Assembly: GCA_019454045.1 (NCBI GenBank)
Contig: SKCR01023729.1
Location: forward strand, 361,553-425,552
Reading direction: 5' to 3'
DNA: 64,000 bases
Source of the DNA: Zanthoxylum bungeanum
Taxonomy: Eukaryota; Streptophyta; Magnoliopsida; Sapindales; Rutaceae
Part shown: one piece after another, positions 26,201 through 37,422 of the stretch
Layout: every line of letters begins with the position of its first letter
Numbering within the stretch: the stretch's first letter is position 1
The notes under the pieces: generated by a model
Told to the model about the DNA's origin: nothing
Seen by the model: only the letters and a program-made list of their open reading frames with translations
Databases searched by the model: none
Program-made: the position numbers and the translations under genes

Positions 26201-29200
26201 ATTAATTGGGTCCTCTTCTCATTATGGAATTCGATTTAATTATTGAATTCTCGTCTTTCCGTTGGGGATTATGGCATTACGTAAAAATAGTGGGAGGCAC
26301 TGCTAAGTTTAAAATATTCCATAACTTAGGCAGTGTATGTTATTATGGAAATTGCCGCTTGTTTGTTTCCTTATTCTATAGTAGATAAAATTAAACTTTT
26401 ATTTACTGCACACATATTATGATATGTTATCTGACTAGACTCTTGGTTGCAGTTATTCTAGAATAGGTTCTAGATACTAATAGACTAGGATATTATTAGA
26501 TTAGTCTAAACCATCGGGAACTGTTGTTCTGATTTTCTTGAAAAATAAAGATGGTTAATGACTTAGTTTCTAATTCATGATAGATAATCTAGATTGATAT
26601 CCCCTTTAGGATATAATACTTTAGAGACAATAGTTTCTTATGCAGTAAGAATTGACTTGAATTAGTTCATGTCTCGAGATTCTTGACTGGCATTTAGAAA
26701 GCCCTATTAGGTATTTGTTTATCTAGTAATGACGTTTCTAAGCTTTAATTACCTTTAGAGGTAATGTGTCTGACACAATTTGCTAATCAGTTATTTACAA
26801 TTGTTATGAATAGTTGAATGCAAATAGTAAAGCTAAAGAAAGGAGATGTGTATATTTGTGTATAGAAAATATCGATTTTCACAATACTACAACTATAGGT
26901 ATTGGATACCGGATCTCCCGTCTAGTTATTTGAAATATTGGTTAACGATTGTTTTGATATTTGATATCGGAACTTGCGACTATTGGATAGTCACTTGTTC
27001 TTTATAAACAATTGTTACATATTTTATAATAACTAGTAGTGTCATTGACGTAGAGATAAACATTAAGAGAAATTATGCGGTAAAGTAAATAATTTAGAAC
27101 GGTGCTTTATGAATTTAATCACTTAAGTATTGGATGCTCAATTCGTATGGTAAAGAATGGTTTGATACTAGATCACACCACACATCCTTGTCCATTTAAT
27201 GAATATTGTATTCAGGAAAGTGATTAAGATCTCGTTTAACCAATGATTGTCATTGGACCACCAAATTTATTTAACTGATACATTGGATGTATGTAGTTTA
27301 ATAAATAATAATTGTTTAAGGTAGTTTTCTTTATTTCGTAACTTAGTTGATGAATTGTCATAACTTAGTTACGAGTTTCTGAAGGAACACATATTGAAAG
27401 TCTTGAAAGTATCAAGAACTTTCAATCTGTTCTGATGAAACGTAGATTGAACATTTTTGACTTGTTCAAATATATTCAATCTAAAGTATTTTGAAAACTT
27501 GATCCTTAAAATTCATTACATGTCTTTGAACTGTTCAAAGATCTTTGATACGATCAAACATTTGAATTTAAAACAATTAGTTCTAAGGTTATTCAGTGAA
27601 TATGATTCATATTCAATATTATTCTTCCACGATTCCATCTTGATGGAATTGAGTAGTGGGAGCAGTCGAATCTTATATGATTTGATTCGTTTGATATTGA
27701 ATGTTACCAAATTAGTTTCAATACTCTTGGGGATATGCTCCAGTAACACTAATACATCTCTTTAATTAATGTTCCATTTATTTCTACAATTACATATATG
27801 ATATATATAGGTAGAAAATTTGAATCTTGAAAAGTTTGAGATTTGAATCTTTCTTTTATATAATAGTTATATAATGGAAATTACTTACACCTTGGAGGTA
27901 TAAGTAAAAGTTTATCGTTTATTCTGTTTAATAGAATATTGTATTCTATTTAATAGAATATCTTTCCTACGATCCTAAGTAATAAAATTGTTTTATTATT
28001 TGGTGTGTAACATCTGATGTTAATTATTGTAGAAAAGACTTGACTTATTGAAGTCAAATGTGAGAATGATAAATTATAAATGGAACTACGTAATTAATAA
28101 GATGAAACAACCCTTATACATCTTCCGTACAAGTCCAATAGGATAACAGAATCATTCACGAGTATTTGATACTTAATGGTTCCGTTGTTTTCTTACTGAA
28201 GAAAAATTATCCTATAACTTATAATGGAAGCGATATTTGCTATCGATTCTGGAAGTTCACCATTGAACCATAGATCTAAGATTGTTCATAGCTTACTACG
28301 ATCAAGTTTTGAACTTGATTACGCTTTCATTATGAATTAGTTAATGATATGTGCTAATTGTTTGCGCAACGAAAGCAATATGAGCTTATTAAGGGTTTGA
28401 CCTTTACAGTATGACAGTGAGAAAAGTTATACTCAGGAATCTATTGTAGATTCTGAGAAAATTATCTCTAGTCACGCTAATTGAAAACATTAAAGATATA
28501 TTGGTTAATGTTGATAATAAACTGTATATTTTAGCTAAAGAATGCAAAGTGGCATTTTTGGATGACTTATTCAGATAAGAGATCAGTTGTGATTTCCTCA
28601 TTTGAAGAGTTCATTCTGAAATGGCCCTAGAGTTTGTGTTCTGCTGAGACCGCAGTTTAGTGTGCTAGCTTACAGAGCCTATTATAGACTCGGATAAGTC
28701 TTACAGAAATATGTGTTCTATATTTTTGATATCGTCAAATTGTCTGATCTTGTCAAAGTATATAGAATACATATGTGATAAAAGGGTTAGTGGGAGCGTA
28801 CAAATTACTTTCTATTATTATATATCCTAAAAAACATTATCATTATTATAGTAATAATGAGATGTTTGTTAGGTAAAAGGTTTACCTAAGTCTTATTTAC
28901 TCCATGAAAATAGTGGGAGTAGTCTCTGTTATATATGATATAAAGTTTTATATAAGATATAAAACCAAGAGACTTGTGAGATACTCCTATTATTCGTACA
29001 TTAGATTTGATCTAATAAAGGACATAACTAGGCTATTTGTATGACAGTTAGTATAACTGTTGGACAGTTATTGTGTGTCTTATATAAAGTATTCATTTTT
29101 CGTAAAGGATGATTCCTTTTTCGAAAGAGATATTGATTAGAATGTCTAATCAATCTTATGTATCATTTGATGATGACATAATATATACTTTATAATGTGC

Positions 29201-29743
29201 GAATGTAGATATTGATTTAATCGTAATTGTTACGAGTTATTTTGACATCCTATAGACCATATAATGGATCTTGAAACACGTTCCTTGTGATCTTTGAGAT
29301 ATTAAGAACGAGTTTCTAATTCATGGAGAATATAGTCTGCAACCATTAGGGTCATATTAGTTTTGAGACTAATTATGACGTTAGACAGTCTACGTTATAA
29401 AGAGTCACAAAAGATGCAGTGGGAGTGTCACGAAGGATTCTACTAACTGAGTAGAGTTAGATGCAACTTATGAAGTATTGACTTATGAAGTTGTATAGTG
29501 ACCTTACAAATTAGAAATTTTAAATTGATGTTGTGTTTGCGGTTGTCCTCATAGTATTTTTGGATTTGATCCCTAAATACTTGGATAACTTAGTAGCTGT
29601 AGCATAATACAGATATAGCATCCATTTCATATTAATGTATAATTTAGATTCTACAAAATATGAATGATGTTGAGTATGGGAAACGATGGAGTTTGTTTAA
29701 CAAACTCAATATTTCATAGCGGACTTGTTTCTTGCCACTAGAG

Positions 29744-29757
29744 CAAGTGGGAGAAAT
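29744..29757 (+). other. Polypurine tract of element B
   Basis: CAAGTGGGAGAAAT precedes the 3' LTR start TGTTTGGG directly. Confidence 0.88.
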
Positions 29758-31094
29758 TGTTTGGGTTGGTGCTCAGAGCGCCAATCCGGACCGTATTTAT
29801 GTCTGATTCATGAATACGAACATCCCCTTATTCCATAATATTGCTTATTTATGGTTGCACCTCTTGTTCTTATATACGTATTCGATCTGATTACGATTAG
29901 ATTGAAACTAAATGTGGTTTAGTGATATGTATATATTAGACAAAGGCTCGATAATATATAATGCAGTACACAGTTACAAAGTTAGTTTGTAATTGACATT
30001 GGGAAGTGTCACTGCTATATGAATATTATCAAACATAGTTTCTGGTCAAGATTTGCTAACACGGGTCGGTTAGTCAAATCCGTTGAGACCAGTACATGTC
30101 GTATATCGAGACTTGCTCCGATGGTTTATCCCAATGAACCATGAGTCTGGAGAGACTCGTATAGACGTGTAGGTGTTTATAGTGTATAAACACTGAACGG
30201 CTCACCGAAGATTCTTAATAGATGGTACACCAACGTGAATAAGAATCTTCTCGGGTTGAGTAGTATAGTGGTCCTTCGACTTGAGATACCATTGTGGATG
30301 TATGAGACATCCTCCTCTCTTAGATGGCAGTCACGTCACCGATCTGTTTAGATCAGACCTCCGCCTATTCGTTGGGTGTGAATCGATCCTCAGGATATCA
30401 TGTGTGTGTCAAGATAGGATCCGTCAGTTCTGTGTACAGAGCATAGGTAGTCCATATATATTTAGCAGTCTATTAAATCTGTGGCCACAGTATACATCGG
30501 AAGTAAGTTCCGAGTGTTATTTAAAGATTGCTAATAGATACGTTGACGAGATAATACCTATAGAGATTTGACGTTCAAATCTATATCTCTGGGATTATCC
30601 GGATACCTGTGACGGAGGGATTATACGTATGCAATGACCTCGACCTGTATGATTCAGCTAGTTTATCCGTGATCGTCATAATCTACGGGTGGATAGATTA
30701 TGGACATGAAATTAGATTTCGTGATAGATATACCTGAATCTAGAGAGTCTCAATAATGAAACATACTCGTAGAGCACTAGAGCAACATTTATGAATAATG
30801 ATGATTATTTATAAATCGTTTAATCGTTAAACAAAAAATACATGCGAACGGGCCGAACCGTCATTTCCTAATTAATGTGTATTTGTATTTAATATATGAT
30901 ATTATTAAATACACATTATTAAATAGTCAAATAAAGGTATTTGACATATATCATCAATAAATGTATTTGAGATATTTAAAGTAAATATAATACATATATT
31001 TGATATATTTGTATTTAATTAATTAATTAATTATTTAATTGTTAAATGATTAATATAATTAAAATATAAATATATCACCAAATGATAAAGTTAG
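29758..31094 (+). mobile_element. Element B 3' LTR, first part
   Basis: It matches 23017-24354 with few substitutions. It is interrupted after GTTAG (31090-31094) by the solo LTR and resumes at 47455. Confidence 0.92.
31090..31094. repeat. Left TSD of the solo LTR (GTTAG)
   Basis: GTTAG is repeated at 47450-47454. Element B's 5' LTR has a single copy at the matching place (24350-24354), which proves the insertion. Confidence 0.93.
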
Positions 31095-32736
31095 TGACCG
31101 GCGTAAACACACACGTATAACGCAATCGCACGTATCGTTCAAGTAGTATAAAAATATTGATCCCACAAGGACTTAATTCCTACTGTTGTTATTAATTATT
31201 GAATCTATTTATTTACAGATATCTAATTGAGGGAGAAGAGAATGATTGATTGATTGATTTGGTTGATTGTAGATTTGCTAAATAAATAAATAAATAAAAA
31301 AACAAAAGAAAATACTAAGGAAAATAACAAAAGACACAAAGATCTAGGGTTGTGAATCATTCTAATATCTTTTAAAAGATGAAGTGATTATTTTATGTTT
31401 GTGTAATAAATCGGTTCACTAACCTGGAACACTAAATTATGCAAAAGCCTCTGTCGATGGTCATACGCAAATACCCAGTTTAACCCAATTGAACCATATG
31501 TCTATGTCAACCAAATTATCTGGATTCATTAAGTTTAAGTTCCAATTATGGCTACCCCCGCCCGACAGGTATATGTCTATCCTGTAAGGAAATCTATTAA
31601 AGGGTTATCTATCCTCAAGGAAGATCGTGGGCTATTAAGTCTAAGGCTGAAACCTAAAATCCCTATGTTTAGTTCATTTTAGATTTACCACATCAATCTT
31701 ATTGGTGATCAGACAACAAGAAGCATTAAGCTTAAAACTTGATAAGTAAACCTTTAAATTACCCAAACTATAAAATAACCCCTTATAAACCGGTGATATT
31801 AGAATTCATTACAACCCCAGATAACTAACACATAACTAGGGCTAGTAACAACTTAAAAGTAAAAGATATAAAGTAAAAATACTGAAAAGTAAAAGACATA
31901 AAGTAAAAATACTGAAAAGTAAAAGACATAAAGTAAAACTGAAAAGTAAAATAAAATAAAATGCTAAGGTAAAAGGAATTACTTTTACTACTACTAATTT
32001 AGATATCTCCCATAAAATAATATATAAACTTGTGATTCCTTTTCCAACCAGCCATATAGGCGGTAACCTGATTAAGTCAAATTAAGTCCAACCAGCCATA
32101 AAGGCGGAATCAAAATTAAATTACCAACCGACCAATCTCACGGTATCCTTTTTAAGTCAATATTTTAAATAGTGAATATATTATTTTTAACGGAGATTAA
32201 TCTAAATAGTAACAGTAAAAGAATTACCTTTCACCCTAGCTGGAGAAGTTACCTCCTCATGGTAAATAGTAAAAACTATAAAAAGTAAAAAGTAAAAATT
32301 AAATTACTATTATCACAAAACGTAATTAAAATTATTTACAAAACTAAAAATTAAAAAACTAAAAAAAAACTAAAAACTAAAGAATCTAGAGAGAGAAACT
32401 ATCTCTTTAGATAGAATAGAAGAGAGAGAGTGGTGCATTCAATTCTGAAATCTCGAGCTCAATTTATAGGCGCGGATAAGCTTCCAGCGTCGCGACGCCA
32501 AGGCCTCTGGCGTCGCTACGCCATCTTCTGTCGATGTGGCACGCTCTGGTTCGTCTGTTTGAAGATTTTGGATAAGCTGATAAGGTGACATGTGGCGCGG
32601 TGGTTGGTCTTCAATTATTGTGACATGTGGCGGCTTCTGATTGGTCGCTGAGATTCTTATCCGCCATGTGTCAGATAAGGATAGGATATCCAATAATTGA
32701 TGCTGATGTGGCGATGACATGGCGGTGAGGTGGCAA
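31095..32736 (-). mobile_element. Athila-like solo LTR, left part
   Basis: It starts TGACCGGCGTAAAC like the other LTRs of this family but has no PBS, internal region or second LTR of its own. Together with 46902-47449 it forms one LTR of about 2,190 bp flanked by GTTAG. A minus-strand TATAAATT lies at 32461-32468. It is interrupted after GGCAA by the LOG-carrying element. The 105-residue ORF at 32439-32756 spans the junction and is not a gene. Confidence 0.9.
32732..32736. repeat. Left TSD of the LOG-carrying element (GGCAA)
   Basis: GGCAA recurs at 46897-46901, right after the last LTR, so the block 32737-46896 entered as one element or expanded in place. Confidence 0.92.
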
Positions 32737-34100
32737 TGACCGGCGTAAACACACACGTATAACGCAAGCGCACGTATCGTTCAAGTATTATAAAAATATC
32801 GATCCCACGAGGACTTAATTCCTACTGTGTTATTATTGTTGAATCTATTTATTTACAAATATCTAATTAAAGGGGAGAATGGAATTGATTGCTTGATTGG
32901 TTGAAAGTGGTTTTACAAAATAAATAAATAAATAAAAAGACAAAAGAAAATATTAAGGAAAATAACAAAAGACACAAAGATCTAGGGTTGTGAGTTCTTT
33001 TAATATCATTTTAAAGATGAAGTGGTTATCTTAAACTGGTAATAATATTGATTTATAACCTGGAACACTAAATTATGGGTAAGCCTCTGTCGATGGTCAG
33101 ACACAAATACCCAGTTTAACCCAATTGAACCATATGTCTATGTCAACCAAATTATCTGGATTCATTAAGTTTAAGTTCCAATTATGGCTACCCCCGCCCG
33201 ACAGGTATATTCCTATCCTGTAAGGAAATCTATTAAAGAGTTATCTATCCTCAAGGAAGATCATGGGTTATTAAGTCTAAGGCTGAAACCTAAAATCCCT
33301 ATGTCTAGTTCATTTTAGATTTACCATATCAATTTTATTAATGGCCAGTTATTAAAAAAGCATTAAGATTAAGACTCAATAAATAATCTTTTATATTACC
33401 CAAATTATAATTTAACCCCTTATAAACCGGTGATATTAAAAGTCATCACAACCTCAGAAAACTAACACATAACTAGGACTAGTAAAACATTAAAAGTAAA
33501 AGACATAAAGTAAAAAGCTGAAAAATAAATTATAATAAAATAAAATGTTAAGGTAAAAGGAATTACTTTTACTACTACTAATTTAGATATCTCCCATAAA
33601 ATAATATATAAACTTGTGTTAAATTTACCAACCGACCAGTCTGGCGGTATCCTTGATTAGTCAAATTAAGTCCAACCAGCCATTAAGGCGGAACCAAAAT
33701 AAATTTACCAACCGACCAGTCTGGCGGTATCCGTGTTAGTCAGGTTTAAACCAGATTAAAATTAAATTACCAACCGACCAATATAGCGGTATTCCTTATT
33801 AAGTCAATATTTTAAATAGTGAATATATTATTTTTACGGGAGATTAATCTAAATAGTAACAGTAGAAGAATTACCTTTCACCCTAGCTGAAAAAGTTACT
33901 TCAACATGGTGAATAGTAAAAACTGTAAAAAGTAAAAAGTAAAAATTAAATTACTACTATTACAAAAAGTAATTAAAATTATTTACAAAACTAAAAATAA
34001 ATAAAAATAAATAAAAATAAAAATTCTAGAGAGAGAAACTCTCTCAAGAGAGAGAAATCAAGAGAGAGAGAGGTGTACTAAAAACTGAAAATTCGCCCTC

Positions 34101-34109
34101 TATTTATAG
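34101..34109 (-). promoter_or_regulatory. LTR TATA box (LTR A)
   Basis: CTATAAATA on the minus strand is followed downstream by transcribed LTR sequence. The same box is at 40096-40104 and 46090-46098 in the other two LTRs. It sits 784 bp from the LTR start, just below the G-box cluster. Confidence 0.7.
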
Positions 34110-34216
34110 CAAAATTTTTCACTGTTCGGGCACTGTTCGCGCGTCGCGACGCTGGATTCATCGACGTGGCACAATGAGAAGGCGACACGTAGCAAGGCGG
34201 CTGACTGTACATGCGA

Positions 34217-34586
34217 CACGTGTCAAGGCGGCTAATTCTCAATTTTGTGATGACGTCATTGATGACGTCATGCTGACGCGGCGACGATGTGGCGATGACG
34301 TGGCATGACGTGGCAAGGCGGCTGACTGTTCACTTGTCGGCACAATAGGATTGCGACACGTGGCGACACGTGTCAAGTTGTGATTGGCTGAGGCTGACGT
34401 GGCAAGTTGACTCGGTTGACCTGCTGACGTGGACGATGATGTGGCATGACACGTGGCAAGGTTGACTTGTTGACCGATGATGTGGCTGATGACGAGGCGA
34501 CACGTGTCAAGTCTGAGTGTCGGCAGCATATGATGATGACACGTGGCACGGCGTATGTTAGCATATGGATGTGATGGTGACACGTG
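34217..34586 (-). promoter_or_regulatory. U3 cluster of G-box/ABRE and TGACGTCA elements
   Basis: Seven CACGTG hexamers occur in 370 bp: 34217, 34357, 34367, 34450, 34501, 34540 and 34581. Most are in GACACGTGGC or GACACGTGTC context. Two TGACGTCA palindromes lie at 34251-34258 and 34263-34270. These are known plant bZIP target sites (ABA-response and TGA/CRE type). They lie upstream of the LTR TATA box, where a retrotransposon enhancer is expected. Confidence 0.65.
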
Positions 34587-34893
34587 GCACGGCGCATTTT
34601 AGCAAAGTCAAAACTTCTCAAATTGTTGACCGTTGACCAGGCGCATGTAGCAAATCCGGCTCACGCTGGCGTCGCGGCACGCCTGTGCTCCAGCGTCGCG
34701 ACGCGCAAAAGATGAAAATAACCCTGTTGACGCATTTTTGTCCGGTTTTGCCCCAATTGCCTCCAGTGCTGTCCAAACTTTATTTATCTGCAAGATAACA
34801 ATAAAACACATCAAAACGTTCATAAAACTCAAGAAAATATACAAAATATTAAGTTAAATGAGTGGGAAATAGTGATATAAATATCACTCATCA

Positions 34894-34905
34894 CACCCCC
34901 AAACC
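34894..34905 (-). other. Polypurine tract of the LOG-carrying element
   Basis: AGGTTTGGGGGTG-type purine run on the minus strand, directly before the LTR start TGATGAGTG. The same tract is at 40906-40917. Confidence 0.85.
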
Positions 34906-35461
34906 TAACATTTTGCTAGTCCTCGAGCAAAATACAAAATAAAATAACATAACAAAATTTAACTAAGCCATTTCGTAGGGATCACGGTTGCATTTAGCAT
35001 ATGCAACAAGCCTTTAAACCCCTAGGTGTCCCTAGTGGACGAGTGTAGTCTCGTGAGGGTTTACAGCAATGATACCCACAAACATTTTACAAAAGTAAAA
35101 AGGTATTAAAACTAATGCACACAAAAGCAAAAAGACAAGCGAAAAGAGAATAAAGAAAGTTAGTGACTAATCAGGTGAAAATTCTACTCCAAGTTACTAG
35201 TTGTTTTGTTTCTTTCTAAATTACCGAATAAGTAAATTCTCCGATTATTTTTACCATTCTTCATATATACAGCTAACAAAATATTAATCAACTCATTTTT
35301 GCCCACAACAGTCATAAGTGCAGTTGATAAGAGAGTAATATTTTTGTCCTAAAGTTCTATCAGATTTCACACCTTTTTGTAGCAATGGAATAATTTTTCT
35401 GATTTTTCTGATTTTTCTTTGATTTTTTCTCTATTTTTTATTTTTATACAATACCTTCCGT

Positions 35462-35685
35462 CTATGTAGCGAGCTTTGAGTCGGTGGCTCCCAAACCAGT
35501 TGGCTTTAGGGCACCAGGTGTTAAAACACCCCTACGAACTTAATTACTCAGACTTCAGATATATATATTTTTGCAGCATCTTTGATCCATGTAACGAGAT
35601 TTGGGCCAATGACTCCCAAACCAGTTGGTTTTAGGGCACTAGGTATTAAAACACCCTTACAGACTTAATAACTAGGATCTCGGAC

Positions 35686-35687
<2 letters not shown>
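35462..35687. repeat. Two-copy diverged tandem repeat
   Basis: Units at 35462-35561 and 35585-35687 share CTCCCAAACCAGTTGG, TTTAGGGCAC, and GTATTAAAACACCC-type words. The same pair is at 41471-41571 and 41597-41699. Function unknown; a long oligo-T run follows at 35689-35738. Confidence 0.75.
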
Positions 35688-35741
<54 letters not shown>

Positions 35742-36182
35742 CCATCACTATTTAGAGATGCTTCCTCCAATTAAACTATAGCACGTAATATTACAAACTT
35801 TTCAATTTTAGCTCATGTCCGTATGTTTCCATGTAAGTTCATAATACCTGTCAACTGAACATAAGAAGATTCATTTTTCAGTTTTATGGAGAATTCACAA
35901 ATTAAATAATTCAAAATGAAATAAACAAAAATTAACTTATTTCGAAATAGGTTTGAGATACGTCTCAGGAGCGGAAATTCCTTACTCGGCTATCTTTACC
36001 AATTTCACCTTTTTAGTCAAAATAAAAACACAAAATGCAAAATATTTTTGTAATTTTTGAAAAATTTTCAATTTTTTTTTTTTTTTTTTTTGTATTTTTC
36101 GAAAAATTTGGACTAAAAATAAAAACAACATACAAACTAAAAATAAGGTACTAATCAACTAAATCCTCCCCAAACCTAAAGA

Positions 36183-36200
36183 GACATTGTCCTCAATGTC
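36183..36200 (-). other. GACATTG hairpin with G-rich tail
   Basis: Perfect 7-bp inverted repeat GACATTG/CAATGTC with loop AGGA (minus strand), followed by a GGTTTGGGGAGG purine run. This word pair is common near the 3' end of Athila/Tat-lineage elements as I recall them. The copy-2 equivalent is at 42182-42199. Confidence 0.55.
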
Positions 36201-36258
36201 TTAAACAGTAAAAGGAGAGTTAGAAGGTTGTACCTGGTTAGTTGAAATCTACAGGAAA

Positions 36259-36908
36259 TTAAAGGTTAAGATCCAGATTAATCGACGCCTCTTACCACGA
36301 TCGTCCTCGGACCAATTTATCTTTGAAATGATAGGGTCAACTTGTGGTTCATAGGCTATGAGTTGGTCTATCAGATCCGGAGCAGTTCTGGCAGTGAAGA
36401 GGAGTTCTTTCATAGGTTTTGACACGAACCCATTTCTCGAGCATCATCAAGAAACACACAAAGAAAATCATAAAATCCATCAACGTTGAGTAGTCCAAGC
36501 GGTTCTGGTGTATGTTCAGGTTCGCCCAAGATAGAACTATAAAAATTTCCTCCAATGTACCTAAGCCACCTGGCAAAGCAATAAAAGCATCAGCACGGTT
36601 AATCATTTCTACCAAACGTTCAGACATACCTGGCACGATCAATTCCTCTCTGTTTGATGATCCAATAAGATTTGCCTCTGCCAAGGGTTTTGGGACGATT
36701 CCCAAAACGTGACTGCCTCCTTCCTGTACGGCCTTTGAAACAATCCCCATAAGTCCAAGATTTCCTCCGCCATATATTAGGTGCATATTTCTTGCAGCTA
36801 ATACTCGACCCAATCCCGTGCTGCTTCTATGTATTGTGGTTTAGTACCAACAGTACTACCGCAAAACACACAGATGTTTTCAACTCGTCTTCTTGAAGTG
36901 GCTTCCAT
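36259..36908 (-). pseudogene. LOG: Cytokinin-activating LOG-type phosphoribohydrolase, copy 1, frameshifted
   Basis: It is the same gene as 42258-42911. Comparing all 650 bases by eye I see no substitution, only four single-base deletions, each in a run of identical bases: near 36281, 36437, 36501 and 36815. They break the frame after residue 30 and again near residues 136 and 158 of the intact copy. The central part (36349-36813) still reads through YGGGNLGLMG and LPGGLGTLEE. The pattern could be real decay, but homopolymer deletions without substitutions also look like long-read sequencing error, so the copy may be intact in the plant. Confidence 0.88.
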
Positions 36909-37360
36909 TTTTTATGTATTTCTTTTTCAAATCGGATGCCTTCAAAAGTGCAATGATGGGCTGAATTTATAGTTCCTGAAAAAGGGTGAGTAATAATAGC
37001 AGAAGTATCTTCCAGAGGACGTTTGTTTGCTACACAACAAAAGAAATCGTGAAAGGTCAAAAAGTCTGGATCCTGTCTATGAAAATAAAGATAATTACAA
37101 CAGAAAAGCAAATCAAAGCAATAATTAAAGTAACGAAATTGTGTACGCAATACGCCACTTGCTTAGTATAAATTCATTAGAATGAGTCTTAAGATTTCAT
37201 TCTTTATTCAGCCATTGCTAATGAATTGTTTCTTATATTGCTTGCCAAACACAATTCCTTCTGTCTTAAAATGCTCCGTTTGTGCCTTTCCCTACAAAAA
37301 TAACACACAAATTAAAAAGTTCACACAAAATATGAAAACAGAAATTACAACAAATTGCAT

Positions 37361-37372
37361 GGGTTGCCTCCC
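37361..37372 (-). other. Post-pol landmark of Athila-like elements (GGGAGGCAACCC)
   Basis: Minus-strand GCGCTAGCAGGGAGGCAACCC follows the zinc-knuckle ORF stop by about 50 bp. I recall this AGCGCT-GGGAGGCAACCC segment from the region after pol in Athila-like elements. Its presence without pol points to an internal deletion. Copy 2 is at 43364-43375. Confidence 0.55.
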
Positions 37373-37422
37373 TGCTAGCGCTAATTTTTCGTCTTCAGCC
37401 AGACGTGACTGAAATCTATCTG

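Larger units (their letters stand above)
25643..29757 (+). mobile_element. Element B internal region, no coding capacity
   Basis: 4,115 bp lie between a PBS and a PPT. No frame exceeds about 100 codons and no pol motif is recognisable. It is collinear with E's internal region (48945-53182) inverted, so this is a non-autonomous family that moves as a non-coding unit. AGTGGGAG-type purine words recur at about 27655, 28790, 28912, 29418 and 29746. Four leader stem-loops lie at 25883-26200. Confidence 0.88.
32737..34893 (-). mobile_element. LOG-carrying element, LTR A (outer 3' LTR, 2,157 bp)
   Basis: It starts TGACCGGCG, ends CACTCATCA, and is followed by a minus-strand PPT. It is near-identical to LTRs at 38726-40905 and 44732-46896. 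It lacks one copy of a 23-bp segment bounded by GCGTCGCGACGC repeats that LTR B of this element has near 40140. Repeats of the ACCAACCGACCA/GGCGGTATCC type lie at 33625-33815. Confidence 0.93.

Noticed and set aside
35689..35738. Long oligo-T run as a possible retroposon poly-A tail (minus strand) after LOG
   Set aside because: It lies about 520 bp past the LOG stop, beyond the GACATTG hairpin, and a second run occurs at 36071-36091; no TSD pair around the LOG insert was found. A captured poly-A tail remains possible but is not supported.
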